A stretch of DNA of 64,000 bases, from NCBI RefSeq assembly GCF_036492245.1, contig NZ_AP025286.1:2914001-2978000 (forward strand). Reading direction: 5' to 3'. The stretch's first letter is position 1. Every line of letters starts with the position of its first letter. A model generated the notes under the pieces. It saw only the letters and a list, made by a program, of their open reading frames with translations. It ran no database searches and was not told the DNA's origin. A program made the position numbers and the translations under genes. The stretch comes from Treponema bryantii. Lineage in GTDB: Bacteria > Spirochaetota > Spirochaetia > Treponematales > Treponemataceae. Of this stretch, positions 24,918 to 33,706 are shown in pieces.

Positions 24918-26660
24918 ATGAATTATGAAAACCCGTTAATTGTTCAAGGCGACCGCTCGCTTTTACTGGATGTACATGCCCCTCTTGCTGAGGAATGCCG
25001 AAATGCACTTATCCCATTTGCTGAGCTTGAAAAATCGCCGGAACATCTTCACACATACCGACTTACTCCCCTTTCTCTCTGGAACGCTGCCAGTGCGGGT
25101 TTTTCTGCCGATGACGCTGTAGAAGTTCTCCAGAAATTTGCACGCTATGATGTTCCTCAGTCTGTTACTGCCTGGATTAAAGAAACTGAAAGCCGTTTTG
25201 GAAAGATTAAACTTATTGCAGGTCCTGATATTGAAGTTCCTGTAAAAGAAGGTTCAGCTGAAAAAATAGTTGAACACTTTTTATATCTTGTTGCCGACAG
25301 CCTTCCCGTTTTTAAGGAGATTGGTGCAAATCATTCTGTAAAAAAACTTCTCACAAATACACTTGAAGACAATGGAGCTCCTGAGCATTCCTTCCTGCTA
25401 AAACTTACAGACCGCGGTACAATCAAACAGCTGCTGCTTCAGGCTGGCTGGCCTGTAAAAGACGAAGTTGCATTAGTTGATGGAGAGCCTCTTGATGTTT
25501 CTTTACGGGAAACTACAAGCGCAGGTCGTCCTCTTCAGATTCGTGAATATCAGAAAGGAGCTGCAAACGCCCTTGTTGGAGATAAAGGCCCTGGTACAGG
25601 TTTTGGAACAATTGTTCTTCCTTGTGGTGCCGGTAAGACTATCGTAGGCATGACAATTATGGACATGCTCAAAACCTCTACTCTGATTATTACTACTAAT
25701 ATTTCTGCAGTTCATCAGTGGATTGATGAACTGCTTGATAAAACAAATCTCACTTCAGATCAGATTGCAGAATACTCTGGTGAATCAAAAACAATTAAGC
25801 AGGTAACAGTTGCAACCTATCAGGTTCTTACCTGGAGACCGGACAAAGAAGGTCCTTACCCACACTTCTCTATTTTCCATGAACGTCCATGGGGACTTAT
25901 TATTTATGACGAAGTTCACATGCTGCCGGCTCCGGTTTTCCGTGTAGTTGCAGATTTACAGGCAGTGCGCCGTGTTGGACTTACAGCAACTCTTGTTCGT
26001 GAAGATGGTTGTGAAGGTTATGTATTCAGTCTTGTTGGACCAAAACGTTATGATGTTCCATGGAAAGAACTTGAGCGTGACCAGTGGATTGCAAGTGCAG
26101 AATGTATTGAAGTTCGAATAGACCTTCCTGCCACTCAGGAAATTGAATATGCCGTAGCAGGAGTCCGTGAAAAACATAAAATCGCAAGTATGAATTCTGA
26201 CAAACTACCGGTAGTTAGGAAAATTATTGACAGTCATCCTGAAGATAAAATTCTTGTAATAGGTCAGTACCTTCAGCAGCTGGACGAAATTGTAAAAGAT
26301 CTGGGCTGTCCTATAATCACAGGAAAAACACCGAACACCGAACGTGACCGCATATATAATGATTTCCGCGAAGGAAAAATCCGCGTACTTGTTGTGTCTA
26401 AGGTTGCAAACTTTGCAATCGATCTGCCGGATGCTTCACTTGCAATTCAGGTAAGCGGAACATTCGGAAGCCGTCAGGAAGAAGCACAGAGACTCGGTCG
26501 TATTCTTCGTCCAAAAGAAAGAAAGTCGCGCTTTTTCACTTTGATTACCAGAAACACTGTTGAAGAGGAATTCGGTTCAAACCGCCAGAAGTTCCTTGCC
26601 GAACAGGGCTATGAATATAAAATTGTAAGATACGACGGAGAACTTAACTTAGATGAATGA
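24918..26660 (+). CDS. XPB/Rad25-type DNA helicase
   Basis: A 580-aa SF2 helicase of the XPB (ERCC3) family, thought to unwind DNA 3'-5' in repair. An N-terminal XPB/Ssl2-type domain (~1-90) precedes a damage-recognition-like region and two RecA-like domains. Visible: QIREYQKGAANAL (Q-type motif), GAGKT (237-241), DEVH (331-334), the XPB-specific RED motif in TLVREDG (361-363), and motif VI QEEAQRLGRILRP. T. pallidum has a homologue annotated as a DNA repair helicase (TP0380, from memory). The stop overlaps the downstream gene by 8 bp. Confidence 0.93.
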   Translation: MNYENPLIVQGDRSLLLDVHAPLAEECRNALIPFAELEKSPEHLHTYRLTPLSLWNAASAGFSADDAVEVLQKFARYDVPQSVTAWIKETESRFGKIKLIAGPDIEVPVKEGSAEKIVEHFLYLVADSLPVFKEIGANHSVKKLLTNTLEDNGAPEHSFLLKLTDRGTIKQLLLQAGWPVKDEVALVDGEPLDVSLRETTSAGRPLQIREYQKGAANALVGDKGPGTGFGTIVLPCGAGKTIVGMTIMDMLKTSTLIITTNISAVHQWIDELLDKTNLTSDQIAEYSGESKTIKQVTVATYQVLTWRPDKEGPYPHFSIFHERPWGLIIYDEVHMLPAPVFRVVADLQAVRRVGLTATLVREDGCEGYVFSLVGPKRYDVPWKELERDQWIASAECIEVRIDLPATQEIEYAVAGVREKHKIASMNSDKLPVVRKIIDSHPEDKILVIGQYLQQLDEIVKDLGCPIITGKTPNTERDRIYNDFREGKIRVLVVSKVANFAIDLPDASLAIQVSGTFGSRQEEAQRLGRILRPKERKSRFFTLITRNTVEEEFGSNRQKFLAEQGYEYKIVRYDGELNLDE

Positions 26661-28749
26661 AAATGAAATCAACAGCTGGAAAGAAGCTTTTTCTTCCCTG
26701 CCAGACAAACAGTTTTTTAATACAGTCCGTCTCTATCTTGGAGAAATAAAAACTCCATATAATAAACAGCGACTCACAGAACAGCTTGCCGGCTTTATAA
26801 GAAAAGAAGAAAATCTTACAAGCATTCTCACTCTCCTTGATGTTTTTGATGTAAAAGTGCTCACTGCAATTTCAATGATTCCAAACGCTTCACAGGAAAG
26901 CCTTGCTGATTTTTTTCATGGTGAAACTTCAGTTACAGAAATCTATGCTGAAGTCATAAACCTTACAGAACGTCTTTTAATCTATAAAGAAAAATCTCAA
27001 TATTCAGAAAAAGAATATATAAAAATAAATCCACTCCTTCGTGAAAATCTTATTCCATATCTCGATGCTTCTTTGATTTTCCCGAATTACAAAGCAGAAA
27101 TTACTTCAATTGAAGATGTATTTACCCTATCTCCAAATCTTCTTGCTGCTTTCATAACTTATATACGTATCCGCGGTATTTCCTGTAAATCAGACGGAAC
27201 AATCAAAAAGAATGATCAGAAACGACTTTCTGAAATTTTCCCGGGAAAAGAAAAACTCATTCAGCTTTTGATGAATGCCTTTGTAAATCTTTCATTGGTT
27301 TATGAAGATGAAAAAGAAACCTGCTACGTCATAGATATTTCCAGGCTGCAGAAATTTTCTGAGCTTCCGGAACTTCAACAGTATGCACTTTTATGTGCCG
27401 CAGCTGTTTCACGTTTCAGTAAAGATGGATTAAAAAAAGAAGCTCAGTTATTGATTGACTGTCTTACTTCTGTACCAGAAACAGGCTGCACTCTCGAAAC
27501 TATTCTACGTCTTGCATTCCTTGCCGGTACCTATACTGAAGATGGAACCACATCTGTACGAAAAAGCAGATTCAGTCAGATTCTTGCTGCTGCGCGACAG
27601 GAAGCCGGTGCAGAGCCAGAACAAAATGCAGAACTTTTAGACCGGATGATTGACTGCGCTCTGGAGTTTGGACTGCTACAGAAAATCGGAAAAACTGGAG
27701 ATGGTGTTGAACTTTATAAAAGCTCGAACGAATTATTAAAGGTTGTTTCAACCCCGCTCATCAATCACTCTATACCAAAAGTTTTGAATATCGATTCAAC
27801 CTTCACTGTTACTCTTATGCCGGGACTTACACTCCGACAATTGCTTCCTCTTACAGATTTTATGCTCGTAAAGAAAAGCGGAGTCGTAACTGAATTTGAA
27901 ATAACAAAACAGTCAGTATCAGAAGGCTTTGATCACGAACTTTCACCAGACAGTATTTTTGAACGTCTCGAAAGCTATTCTAATTATCAGATTCCTCAGA
28001 ACCTAAAAATAAATATAACTGAATGGTATAATTCCTATTCTTCTGCAACACTTTATTACGGTTATATTCTGAAAGTAACAGACAACAATATTTCATTTGC
28101 AGAAAATAATCCGAACATCAGAAAATACATAAAAGAAAAACTGGCCGACGGCATTTATCTTTTGAATCTCCCGGCCGGCACAGACATTTCTACATTTGTT
28201 GAAGAAAGTTCTCTTGATTTTATGGGCAATGTAAAAACTTCAACAACAAAATCAGAATTCACAAGCTTCCCTCTTTTGCGTCCAGGTCGTAAGCCAATGG
28301 TACTTGAAACCCGCAGCAAAACAGAATCAAAGAAAACTTCAATTGCAGAAGCCGGAAAGATCCTTCAGGCACTAAAGGCAAGTCTTAAAAAACTTGATAT
28401 GGATAAAGCTCAGAAGGAAAGCCTCGAACACAGAATTTCAAGCAGACTGATTCTTTCCGAAGCACAGCTTAAAAATGCTTCAATCCGTACGGAGATTTTA
28501 GAAGCTGATGGTATGGATTTTGCAGGTAAAGTACATCTGATTGAAGCTGCAGTAAAAGAAGAAGATATGATGGAAATCCGACTTCCTGCTGCAGATGGAA
28601 AAGGCGAGTTTTTCACACTTGTCGGAAAACCACTCAGCATTTCCCGCCAGCCTGGAGAAGCAGTTATGCGTATTCAGATTGAACCGACCAAAGACATCGA
28701 AAACCTTTTGGTAAGCAGAATTACACATTTAAGAAGATTAAGATTTTAG
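26653..28749 (+). CDS. Helicase-associated protein, XPB partner
   Basis: A 698-aa protein translationally coupled to the XPB gene (8-bp overlap). It lacks helicase ATPase motifs. Residues ~375-470 (VTLMPGLTLRQLLPLTDFMLVKK through IFERLESYSNYQIPQNLKINITEWYNS) match the Helicase_C_3 module found at the N-terminus of XPB itself and in the actinobacterial proteins encoded beside XPB (Rv0862c-type). A second similar stretch (~150-210) may be a degenerate winged helix. A co-factor that loads or regulates XPB is inferred from pairing. No ribosome site is needed beyond the coupled start. Confidence 0.72.
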   Translation: MNENEINSWKEAFSSLPDKQFFNTVRLYLGEIKTPYNKQRLTEQLAGFIRKEENLTSILTLLDVFDVKVLTAISMIPNASQESLADFFHGETSVTEIYAEVINLTERLLIYKEKSQYSEKEYIKINPLLRENLIPYLDASLIFPNYKAEITSIEDVFTLSPNLLAAFITYIRIRGISCKSDGTIKKNDQKRLSEIFPGKEKLIQLLMNAFVNLSLVYEDEKETCYVIDISRLQKFSELPELQQYALLCAAAVSRFSKDGLKKEAQLLIDCLTSVPETGCTLETILRLAFLAGTYTEDGTTSVRKSRFSQILAAARQEAGAEPEQNAELLDRMIDCALEFGLLQKIGKTGDGVELYKSSNELLKVVSTPLINHSIPKVLNIDSTFTVTLMPGLTLRQLLPLTDFMLVKKSGVVTEFEITKQSVSEGFDHELSPDSIFERLESYSNYQIPQNLKINITEWYNSYSSATLYYGYILKVTDNNISFAENNPNIRKYIKEKLADGIYLLNLPAGTDISTFVEESSLDFMGNVKTSTTKSEFTSFPLLRPGRKPMVLETRSKTESKKTSIAEAGKILQALKASLKKLDMDKAQKESLEHRISSRLILSEAQLKNASIRTEILEADGMDFAGKVHLIEAAVKEEDMMEIRLPAADGKGEFFTLVGKPLSISRQPGEAVMRIQIEPTKDIENLLVSRITHLRRLRF

Positions 28750-28757
28750 GATTTAAT

Positions 28758-29390
28758 ATGGAACTCTATATAGTACGACACGGAACAACCGACTGGAATG
28801 CAGAAAAAAAATTCCAGGGCGCAAAAGATATTGAACTCAATGAAAACGGACGCCGACTTGCAGCAGAACTTGGAAAACGTCTCGACCAGTCTGGTATAGA
28901 CTTTGACTGTATTTATTCATCACCGCTAATCCGCGCTTATGAAACAGCCTGCCTTATCCGTGGACACAAAACTTATCCGATTATCAGAAATCAGCTTCTT
29001 ACAGAAATCAGTTTTGGCGGACTCGAAGGCCTTCCGTATAATGAATGGATAAACACAGACCACCCAAGAAAATATTTTTTCACAGAACCGGGAAGCTATG
29101 TTCCACCGGAAGGCGGCGAAACTTTCCAGTCTGTCTGTGACCGTACAAAGAAATTTGTTCAGACTATTATCGAACCGATTCAGAACAGCCAGCCAGATTC
29201 ACGCATTATGATTGTTGCTCACGGAGCTCTTTTGGCAGGAATGATGTGTTATCTCGAAGGCCACGGTGTTGATAATTTCTGGGGAAGTGGTTTGAAAGGA
29301 AACTGTGAAGAAGCTGTTTATCAGTTTGATGGCAACAAGTGGACAAAGACTCATGAGGATGAAGTACATGAAAACCCTTATCAAAAATAA
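28758..29390 (+). CDS. Histidine phosphatase superfamily protein
   Basis: A 210-aa cytosolic phosphatase or mutase-like enzyme. YIVRHGTTDWN holds the catalytic RHG histidine, R57-type arginine follows in YSSPLIRAYETA, the acid glutamate in LLTEISFGGLEG, and the second histidine in MIVAHGALLAGM. It resembles GpmB/CobC-type broad phosphatases more than dependent phosphoglycerate mutase (only 210 aa). It sits 8 bp after the helicase-associated gene in the same operon. Substrate unknown. Confidence 0.85.
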   Translation: MELYIVRHGTTDWNAEKKFQGAKDIELNENGRRLAAELGKRLDQSGIDFDCIYSSPLIRAYETACLIRGHKTYPIIRNQLLTEISFGGLEGLPYNEWINTDHPRKYFFTEPGSYVPPEGGETFQSVCDRTKKFVQTIIEPIQNSQPDSRIMIVAHGALLAGMMCYLEGHGVDNFWGSGLKGNCEEAVYQFDGNKWTKTHEDEVHENPYQK

Positions 29391-29982
29391 AAATGATCAA
29401 GAATCTATAAAGACCACCGCCGACACTCTCAAAAACGGTGGAATCGTAATAATTCCAACTGATACAGTTTACGGTTTCAGCGGAATCGTTGATCTCAAAA
29501 ACGCAGCCTCAAACTTCGAAACCGATGCAAAAATTCGGACTATCAAAGGGCGGGCAGAAACAAAACCGCTCATTCAACTGATTGCAAAGCCAGAAGATAT
29601 TCATCTTTATACTGATGATGCCCTTCCAGCAGAACTCCTTTCAAAATGGCCGGGCGCCCTCACAATCATTGTTCATATAAAAAAAGACTCGCCACTTGCT
29701 GCCACAGCGATTCCTGAATCAGGCACAGTAGCCTTCCGTTGTCCTGGTGACGAATGGCTAAGAAAAATAATTACCGAATGCGGGGCTCCAATATTCAGCA
29801 CCAGCGTAAACCGCAGCGGCCAGCCAGTTCTGGACACAGCTGACGCCATTTCCAGTGAATTCAAGAACGAGGTTGACCTGATTATCAATGACGGCGACAA
29901 AAAAGGTGCCCTGCCATCTACCCTCGTCATGCTCGAAAACGGTAAAGTCAAAGTGTTGCGTCAAGGCAGCGTAGAAGTATAA
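29368..29982 (+). CDS. Sua5/YciO/YrdC family protein (threonylcarbamoyl-AMP synthase-like)
   Basis: Probably makes threonylcarbamoyl-adenylate from Thr, bicarbonate and ATP for tRNA t6A37. Motifs: IVIIPTDTVYGFSGIV, KGRAETKPLIQLI (KxR..KP), WPGALTIIV, TVAFRCPGDEW and FSTSVNRSGQPV. The start is set at ATG 29368, which has GAGG 9 nt upstream and gives a normal N-terminus (204 aa); the frame is open further up inside the phosphatase gene, but those ATGs add only non-homologous residues. It overlaps the phosphatase gene by 23 bp. There is no Sua5 C-terminal domain, so it is TsaC/YrdC-like. Confidence 0.87.
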   Translation: MKTLIKNKNDQESIKTTADTLKNGGIVIIPTDTVYGFSGIVDLKNAASNFETDAKIRTIKGRAETKPLIQLIAKPEDIHLYTDDALPAELLSKWPGALTIIVHIKKDSPLAATAIPESGTVAFRCPGDEWLRKIITECGAPIFSTSVNRSGQPVLDTADAISSEFKNEVDLIINDGDKKGALPSTLVMLENGKVKVLRQGSVEV

Positions 29983-29999
29983 TTTTAAATAAGAAAGCT

Positions 30000-30425
30000 A
30001 TGAACGGAAAAATCTCAATTATACAAAAAGACGAAGCCTACTCTTACGATGAATTATCCTTTATCGAAGAAAACATTTGCCCGCTGATTACTGATAAAAA
30101 TCAACAGACTGCTGTAAATGAAATTCTTAAAAATCTCAAAGCAGCAATTGAAAATAAAAAAACATCAGCCGCTATTTTTTTTATGCCGCAAACTACCTTC
30201 AATATTTTTTCTTTGCTTCAGGGAGATAATTCCATTTGCAAGATTCAAAAAGAAGATATTGAAGCGTTGAATAATACTTTTGAATCAATTGATAATTGCA
30301 ACCAACCGATATTCAAGCACTTTAAGAAAAAACTGAAAATACTCAACGAATATCTCCAGGAGGGAAACTCTGTATCTCCGACCGTAATTGCGGCAGATAA
30401 TTTTTCTGATATAAAGATTAAATAA
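30000..30425 (+). CDS. Small hypothetical protein
   Basis: I do not recognise this 141-aa product. It is hydrophilic and mostly helical (DELSFIEENICPLI, NEILKNLKAAIENKK), with no signal or membrane segment. It starts 17 bp after the Sua5-like gene and could be the last gene of that operon. No good ribosome site (only AAGAAAG). A higher AT content than upstream genes marks the beginning of the accessory patch. Confidence 0.5.
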   Translation: MNGKISIIQKDEAYSYDELSFIEENICPLITDKNQQTAVNEILKNLKAAIENKKTSAAIFFMPQTTFNIFSLLQGDNSICKIQKEDIEALNNTFESIDNCNQPIFKHFKKKLKILNEYLQEGNSVSPTVIAADNFSDIKIK

Positions 30426-30458
30426 GATTTGTACACCCCTTTAATTCTGCAAACATTT

Positions 30459-31097
30459 TTATTGTTTTTCAGAAATTAAAAGATATAGATTTAAATAATA
30501 TGCAATACTTTCATACATATTTATCTTCCGGTTAATTTTCATAGAAAAAAACTGAACACATAATGGAAATAAAAAAATACCTATAAATGAAAAAATAATA
30601 AGGTAATTTGATAGAAGTTCATTTTTTGAAAAGATAGATATAATAACCGGCAATAGTACTATAGACAAATATTTCTCAATATTATTCTCCTGCTTATTTG
30701 ATTCTTTTTCCTTTTTATTTTTGAAATAAGTAATTATTTGCGGAAAGGATTCAACCTTTATTTTATTCCTTGCCAAATTTTGTATAAATTGATTTAGAAA
30801 CTCTTCTTCATACTTCTGTCCTTTTTTATAAAAAAAGTTTTCTCTTCTTTGAATTTTTAATCTATAGTTATAAAAAAATAAAAAATACAAAAGAAAGATA
30901 ACAAGAGAGCAAATTTTTCCAATAATAGATTCATTATGTACATTGAAATAGAATAGAACAAAGGAGATTAAAAAATATCCCCCCCAGAAAACAATGTATA
31001 TTGCTTTATCTAAAATAGAGCCATTCTTAAAGATATTAAAACCTTTATATGATTCTTCAACTTTCTCTATAATACTATAAAAATCCTCTGTAAACAT
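30459..31097 (-). CDS. AT-rich membrane protein of unknown function
   Basis: A 212-aa protein with four hydrophobic segments: AIYIVFWGGYFLISFVLFYF (~30-50), ICSLVIFLLYFLFFY (~62-78), and two near the end (YLSIVLLPVIISIF, YLIIFSFIGIFLFPLCVQFF). Between pairs two and three lies a charged cytosolic loop (KKGQKYEEEFLNQFIQNLARNK, KKEKESNKQENN). Codon use is strongly AT-biased compared with neighbours, which suggests recent acquisition. Opposite in strand to everything around it. No family assigned. Confidence 0.6.
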   Translation of the reverse strand: MFTEDFYSIIEKVEESYKGFNIFKNGSILDKAIYIVFWGGYFLISFVLFYFNVHNESIIGKICSLVIFLLYFLFFYNYRLKIQRRENFFYKKGQKYEEEFLNQFIQNLARNKIKVESFPQIITYFKNKKEKESNKQENNIEKYLSIVLLPVIISIFSKNELLSNYLIIFSFIGIFLFPLCVQFFSMKINRKINMYESIAYYLNLYLLISEKQ

Positions 31098-31321
31098 TTT
31101 TCATTTCCACCCTTAAGCATTTGCAAGACTCACAGGCATAATTGATAAATCAGAAAGATCAAATTCCAAGCCGTATAATGTAGATAAATTTAAAATCCAC
31201 AAAATTATTATAACACTAGTATCTCAAAAATAAAATTTAAATAAAAATATATCTTTGTTTTAATTTTCAATCTATGCCGCCTCATGTTATAATCAATCAA
31301 AAAAAAACACAGAGGCTTAAA
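31098..31321. other. AT-rich intergenic region with an extended -10 for the SGNH gene
   Basis: No gene is seen. TGTTATAAT at 31285-31293 (TGnTATAAT) is a good extended -10 for the plus-strand SGNH gene, whose start codon lies about 28 nt downstream. Confidence 0.5.
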
Positions 31322-32272
31322 ATGATTTTAACAAACAAGGAATTACAAAACTTCTATTTTGGAGCTTATAGTTTTGAAGAAACTAACGAAGGGTATTTAC
31401 AGGCATTCCAATATACAAAAGAGCAGATGGAATATTTTAAGAGTGGACTTGATTTCTGGTACGACAGATGTATGGCCAGCAATGCAAAAACAATCGAGTT
31501 GAAAACTGAAGCACAGGCTATTTCTTTTGACTATAAATTTCTCTGGAAGGGCTCAGACGATTCTTTTGAATTAATGATTGATGGACTGATTACAAAAATT
31601 GAATATGTAAAGAATCTAAAAAAAGAAGGCAAACTTGAATGGGCGCTTCCTTCTGGTATGAAAAATATTGTAATTTATCTTCCAGCAGATGCCACTGTTT
31701 TAATTCGTAATTTCTCAATTGATTCAATTGCTGAACGACCTGCTAAAAATGAAAAAGTATTATGGCTTGGTGATTCTATCACTCAAGGCTATGGACCGCT
31801 TCGCTCTGCGCAAACATATGTTAGTGTTGCAAACAGACTTTTGAATTATGAAATTATAAATCAGGGAATCGGCGGTTATGTTTACGATAAAAAATCTCTG
31901 CTAAAAATGGAAGGTTATAGTCCTGATAAAATCATTGTTGCACTCGGCACAAATCAGTATGGCTGTGAAACAATGAAAGATATAGAAGAGTATTACGAGA
32001 CTCTCATGTCACTTTATGGTAATGATATTCCTGTATTATGCATTTCTCCCTTGTGGCGTGGAGACAACATGGATGGAATTCCGACACTCGAACGCTTCTG
32101 CAAAAATGTAAAAAAGATTGCCGGAAGTTATAAAAACGTAAAGGTAATAGATGGCTTTAAGATGGTTCCACATTTAAGCGAATATTTTCTAGATAATCTG
32201 CATCCTAACTGCCTTGGAACAGAAACTTACGGTCGAAACCTCGTAGAAGAAATTCGAAAACTTGGATTCTAG
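31322..32272 (+). CDS. SGNH/GDSL-family hydrolase with N-terminal beta domain
   Basis: A 316-aa esterase-type protein. Residues ~1-130 form a beta-rich domain like those preceding the GDSL-type catalytic domain in carbohydrate esterases. Catalytic blocks: VLWLGDSITQGYGP (Ser), GIGGYVYD (Gly), VALGTNQYG (Asn), and FLDNLHPNCLGTETYGR (Asp-x-x-His). No signal peptide, so it acts inside the cell, perhaps on imported acetylated oligosaccharides. The start is ATG 31322 with AGAGG 6 nt upstream; an ATG 48 nt earlier lies in the promoter region and lacks a ribosome site. Confidence 0.83.
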   Translation: MILTNKELQNFYFGAYSFEETNEGYLQAFQYTKEQMEYFKSGLDFWYDRCMASNAKTIELKTEAQAISFDYKFLWKGSDDSFELMIDGLITKIEYVKNLKKEGKLEWALPSGMKNIVIYLPADATVLIRNFSIDSIAERPAKNEKVLWLGDSITQGYGPLRSAQTYVSVANRLLNYEIINQGIGGYVYDKKSLLKMEGYSPDKIIVALGTNQYGCETMKDIEEYYETLMSLYGNDIPVLCISPLWRGDNMDGIPTLERFCKNVKKIAGSYKNVKVIDGFKMVPHLSEYFLDNLHPNCLGTETYGRNLVEEIRKLGF

Positions 32273-32298
32273 AAATATGACACTGTGTTGTCATATTT
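32273..32298 (+). terminator. Weak hairpin after the SGNH gene
   Basis: A 10-bp stem AAATATGACA / TGTCATATTT with a 6-nt loop directly after the stop. AT-rich with only a short T-run, so termination may be partial; it could instead be an operator-like palindrome upstream of the SAP gene. Confidence 0.45.
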
Positions 32299-32348
32299 AA
32301 TAACGTATAATTTCTTTATCAAACTGATAGTTATGATAAGGAAATTAT

Positions 32349-32972
32349 ATGCTCCGCCCTCAATTCAAAGAAATAAAATCATACGAAGAAGTCTCTAAAT
32401 TCTACTGGTATCGTGAAGAGCTTCAAAAAATCTGTAAACAGCTTGGACTTGATTCATCTGGTTTTAAGGCAGATTTGAATCATTCTATTGAAGAATACTT
32501 CAATGGAAATCTGGTAAGATCTGTAAAATCACATCGTCTTACAGAAAGGGGAATACACTATACTAAATCCGTTGTCACCACTCACCTCACACTGCAAACA
32601 AGTCTGTTGGAATGTCGTTTCTGCTTCAACCAGCGCTTCCGAGATTTCTTTTCTGAACAGACTAGAATCAAAAACCTTAGATTCAATGTTGATATGGTTG
32701 CAACTGCACGTAAGGTAAAAGAAACAAATGACACAACCTTTACCCTTGGTGATTTGCTAGACATCTACTACGGCAAAAAGACCTATAAAAAATACGACAA
32801 AGTTTCTTTGCAGTGGAATAAGTTTGTTCAGGATTTCTGTGCAGATCCAGCAGCATACCTGTTTCCGAATAAACTAAAAACTACTGCCAGGCTCTGGAAA
32901 ATAGTGCGCGAATCAACAAGAGAAAAAGTATTTAAACATGAATTGTTAGACGAATTTGAAAATAAAATTTAA
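32349..32972 (+). CDS. SAP-domain protein (DUF6434-like C-terminus)
   Basis: A 207-aa protein. Residues 1-75 carry a SAP-like motif (FYWYREELQKICKQLGLDSSGFKADLNHSIEEYF in parts), a helix-extended loop-helix usually linked to nucleic-acid binding. Residues ~75-205 (HLTLQTSLLECRFCFNQRFRDFF, TLGDLLDIYYGKKTYKKYDK, QWNKFVQDFCADP) resemble the DUF6434 domain that accompanies SAP in Firmicutes proteins. AAGGAAA 4-5 nt before the ATG is the ribosome site. Function unknown; the family is sporadic and accessory. Confidence 0.75.
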   Translation: MLRPQFKEIKSYEEVSKFYWYREELQKICKQLGLDSSGFKADLNHSIEEYFNGNLVRSVKSHRLTERGIHYTKSVVTTHLTLQTSLLECRFCFNQRFRDFFSEQTRIKNLRFNVDMVATARKVKETNDTTFTLGDLLDIYYGKKTYKKYDKVSLQWNKFVQDFCADPAAYLFPNKLKTTARLWKIVRESTREKVFKHELLDEFENKI

Positions 32973-32983
32973 GGAGTACTGCT

Positions 32984-33337
32984 ATGACTTGCCATATTGA
33001 TTCTTTGTATATAATTGTTGATGATTTGGAAAGAGCAATTGCTTTTTATGAAGATCTCTTTGAACAGAAGATTCTCAATAAAAGTGAGCTCGGTGGTTAT
33101 TTTAATATTAATGGATTCAGATTTCATCTGTTTGCTTATAAAAAGGTTAGTGAGTCACACACTTATGGAAGTAACTGTTTACCGAGCATTTGTTTTGCAT
33201 CTCTGGAAGAAATGAAAAGAAAGATTTCTGACAAAGAGATTTGTTTCCCCCTTACAAAAATCAGCAAAAACTGGGTAGCAGAATTTGTTGATTCAGAAGG
33301 AAATCACATTGAAGTTTATACACCTGTTAAGAAATAA
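32984..33337 (+). CDS. VOC (glyoxalase/bleomycin-resistance) family protein
   Basis: A 117-aa single-module vicinal-oxygen-chelate protein. The start HIDSLYIIVDDLERAIAFYEDLF is the typical opening strand and helix, and FVDSEGNHIEVYTPV the typical end with the metal-ligand glutamate. The middle (FNINGFRFHLFAYKK) is the usual sheet. Expected to work as a dimer; substrate unknown. AAGGAG lies 8 nt before the ATG and the gene follows SAP by 11 bp. Confidence 0.85.
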   Translation: MTCHIDSLYIIVDDLERAIAFYEDLFEQKILNKSELGGYFNINGFRFHLFAYKKVSESHTYGSNCLPSICFASLEEMKRKISDKEICFPLTKISKNWVAEFVDSEGNHIEVYTPVKK

Positions 33338-33578
33338 AAATGATTTGATAGAAAATATCGAAAAACTCCACACAACACCAATGGGCGTGGAACGTATCCG
33401 TCGTAATCTCTCACTTGGTAATGATGAAAAAGATGTCATTGCGTTCTGTCGCCAAAAAATCCTGGATATCCGCTCTGTAATTACACGCCATGGGAAAAAC
33501 TGGTATGTCAAAATTGATGACTGCATAATCACCGTAAATGCCTACAGTTACACGATAATTACAGCGCATAAAGCGTAA
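33309..33578 (+). CDS. DUF3781 family small protein
   Basis: A protein of at most ~89 aa matching DUF3781: LIENIEKLHTTPMGVERIRRNL, DVIAFCRQKI, GKNWYVKIDDCIITVNAY, SYTIITAHK. The start is uncertain. No in-frame ATG precedes the conserved part; TTG 33309 has AGAAGGA upstream and overlaps the VOC gene by 29 bp, while TTG 33345 would give a shorter, family-like product. Function unknown. Together with SAP and VOC it forms a small run of Firmicutes-style accessory genes. Confidence 0.75.
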   Translation: MKFIHLLRNKNDLIENIEKLHTTPMGVERIRRNLSLGNDEKDVIAFCRQKILDIRSVITRHGKNWYVKIDDCIITVNAYSYTIITAHKA

Positions 33579-33706
33579 AAACAGGAAGTTCTCTACTATG
33601 TAGTAGTAGAATTCTACTCAAAAATCAAGATTTCTACTAATTCCTACGATAAATCGAGTGACAACGCTATATTCCTGACCTATACTTATCATCAGGAGAT
33701 TAAAAA
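33579..33706. promoter_or_regulatory. Control region of the XRE-FliM fusion gene
   Basis: A promoter GTGACA (33658-33663), 17-bp spacer, TATACT (33681-33686) lies 20 bp before the ATG, followed by AGGAG. Upstream are three TTCTACT/TCTACT-type repeats, two forming an inverted pair (TCTACTA, TAGTAGA near 33593-33612). These are the natural candidates for binding by the HTH domain of the product. Confidence 0.65.
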
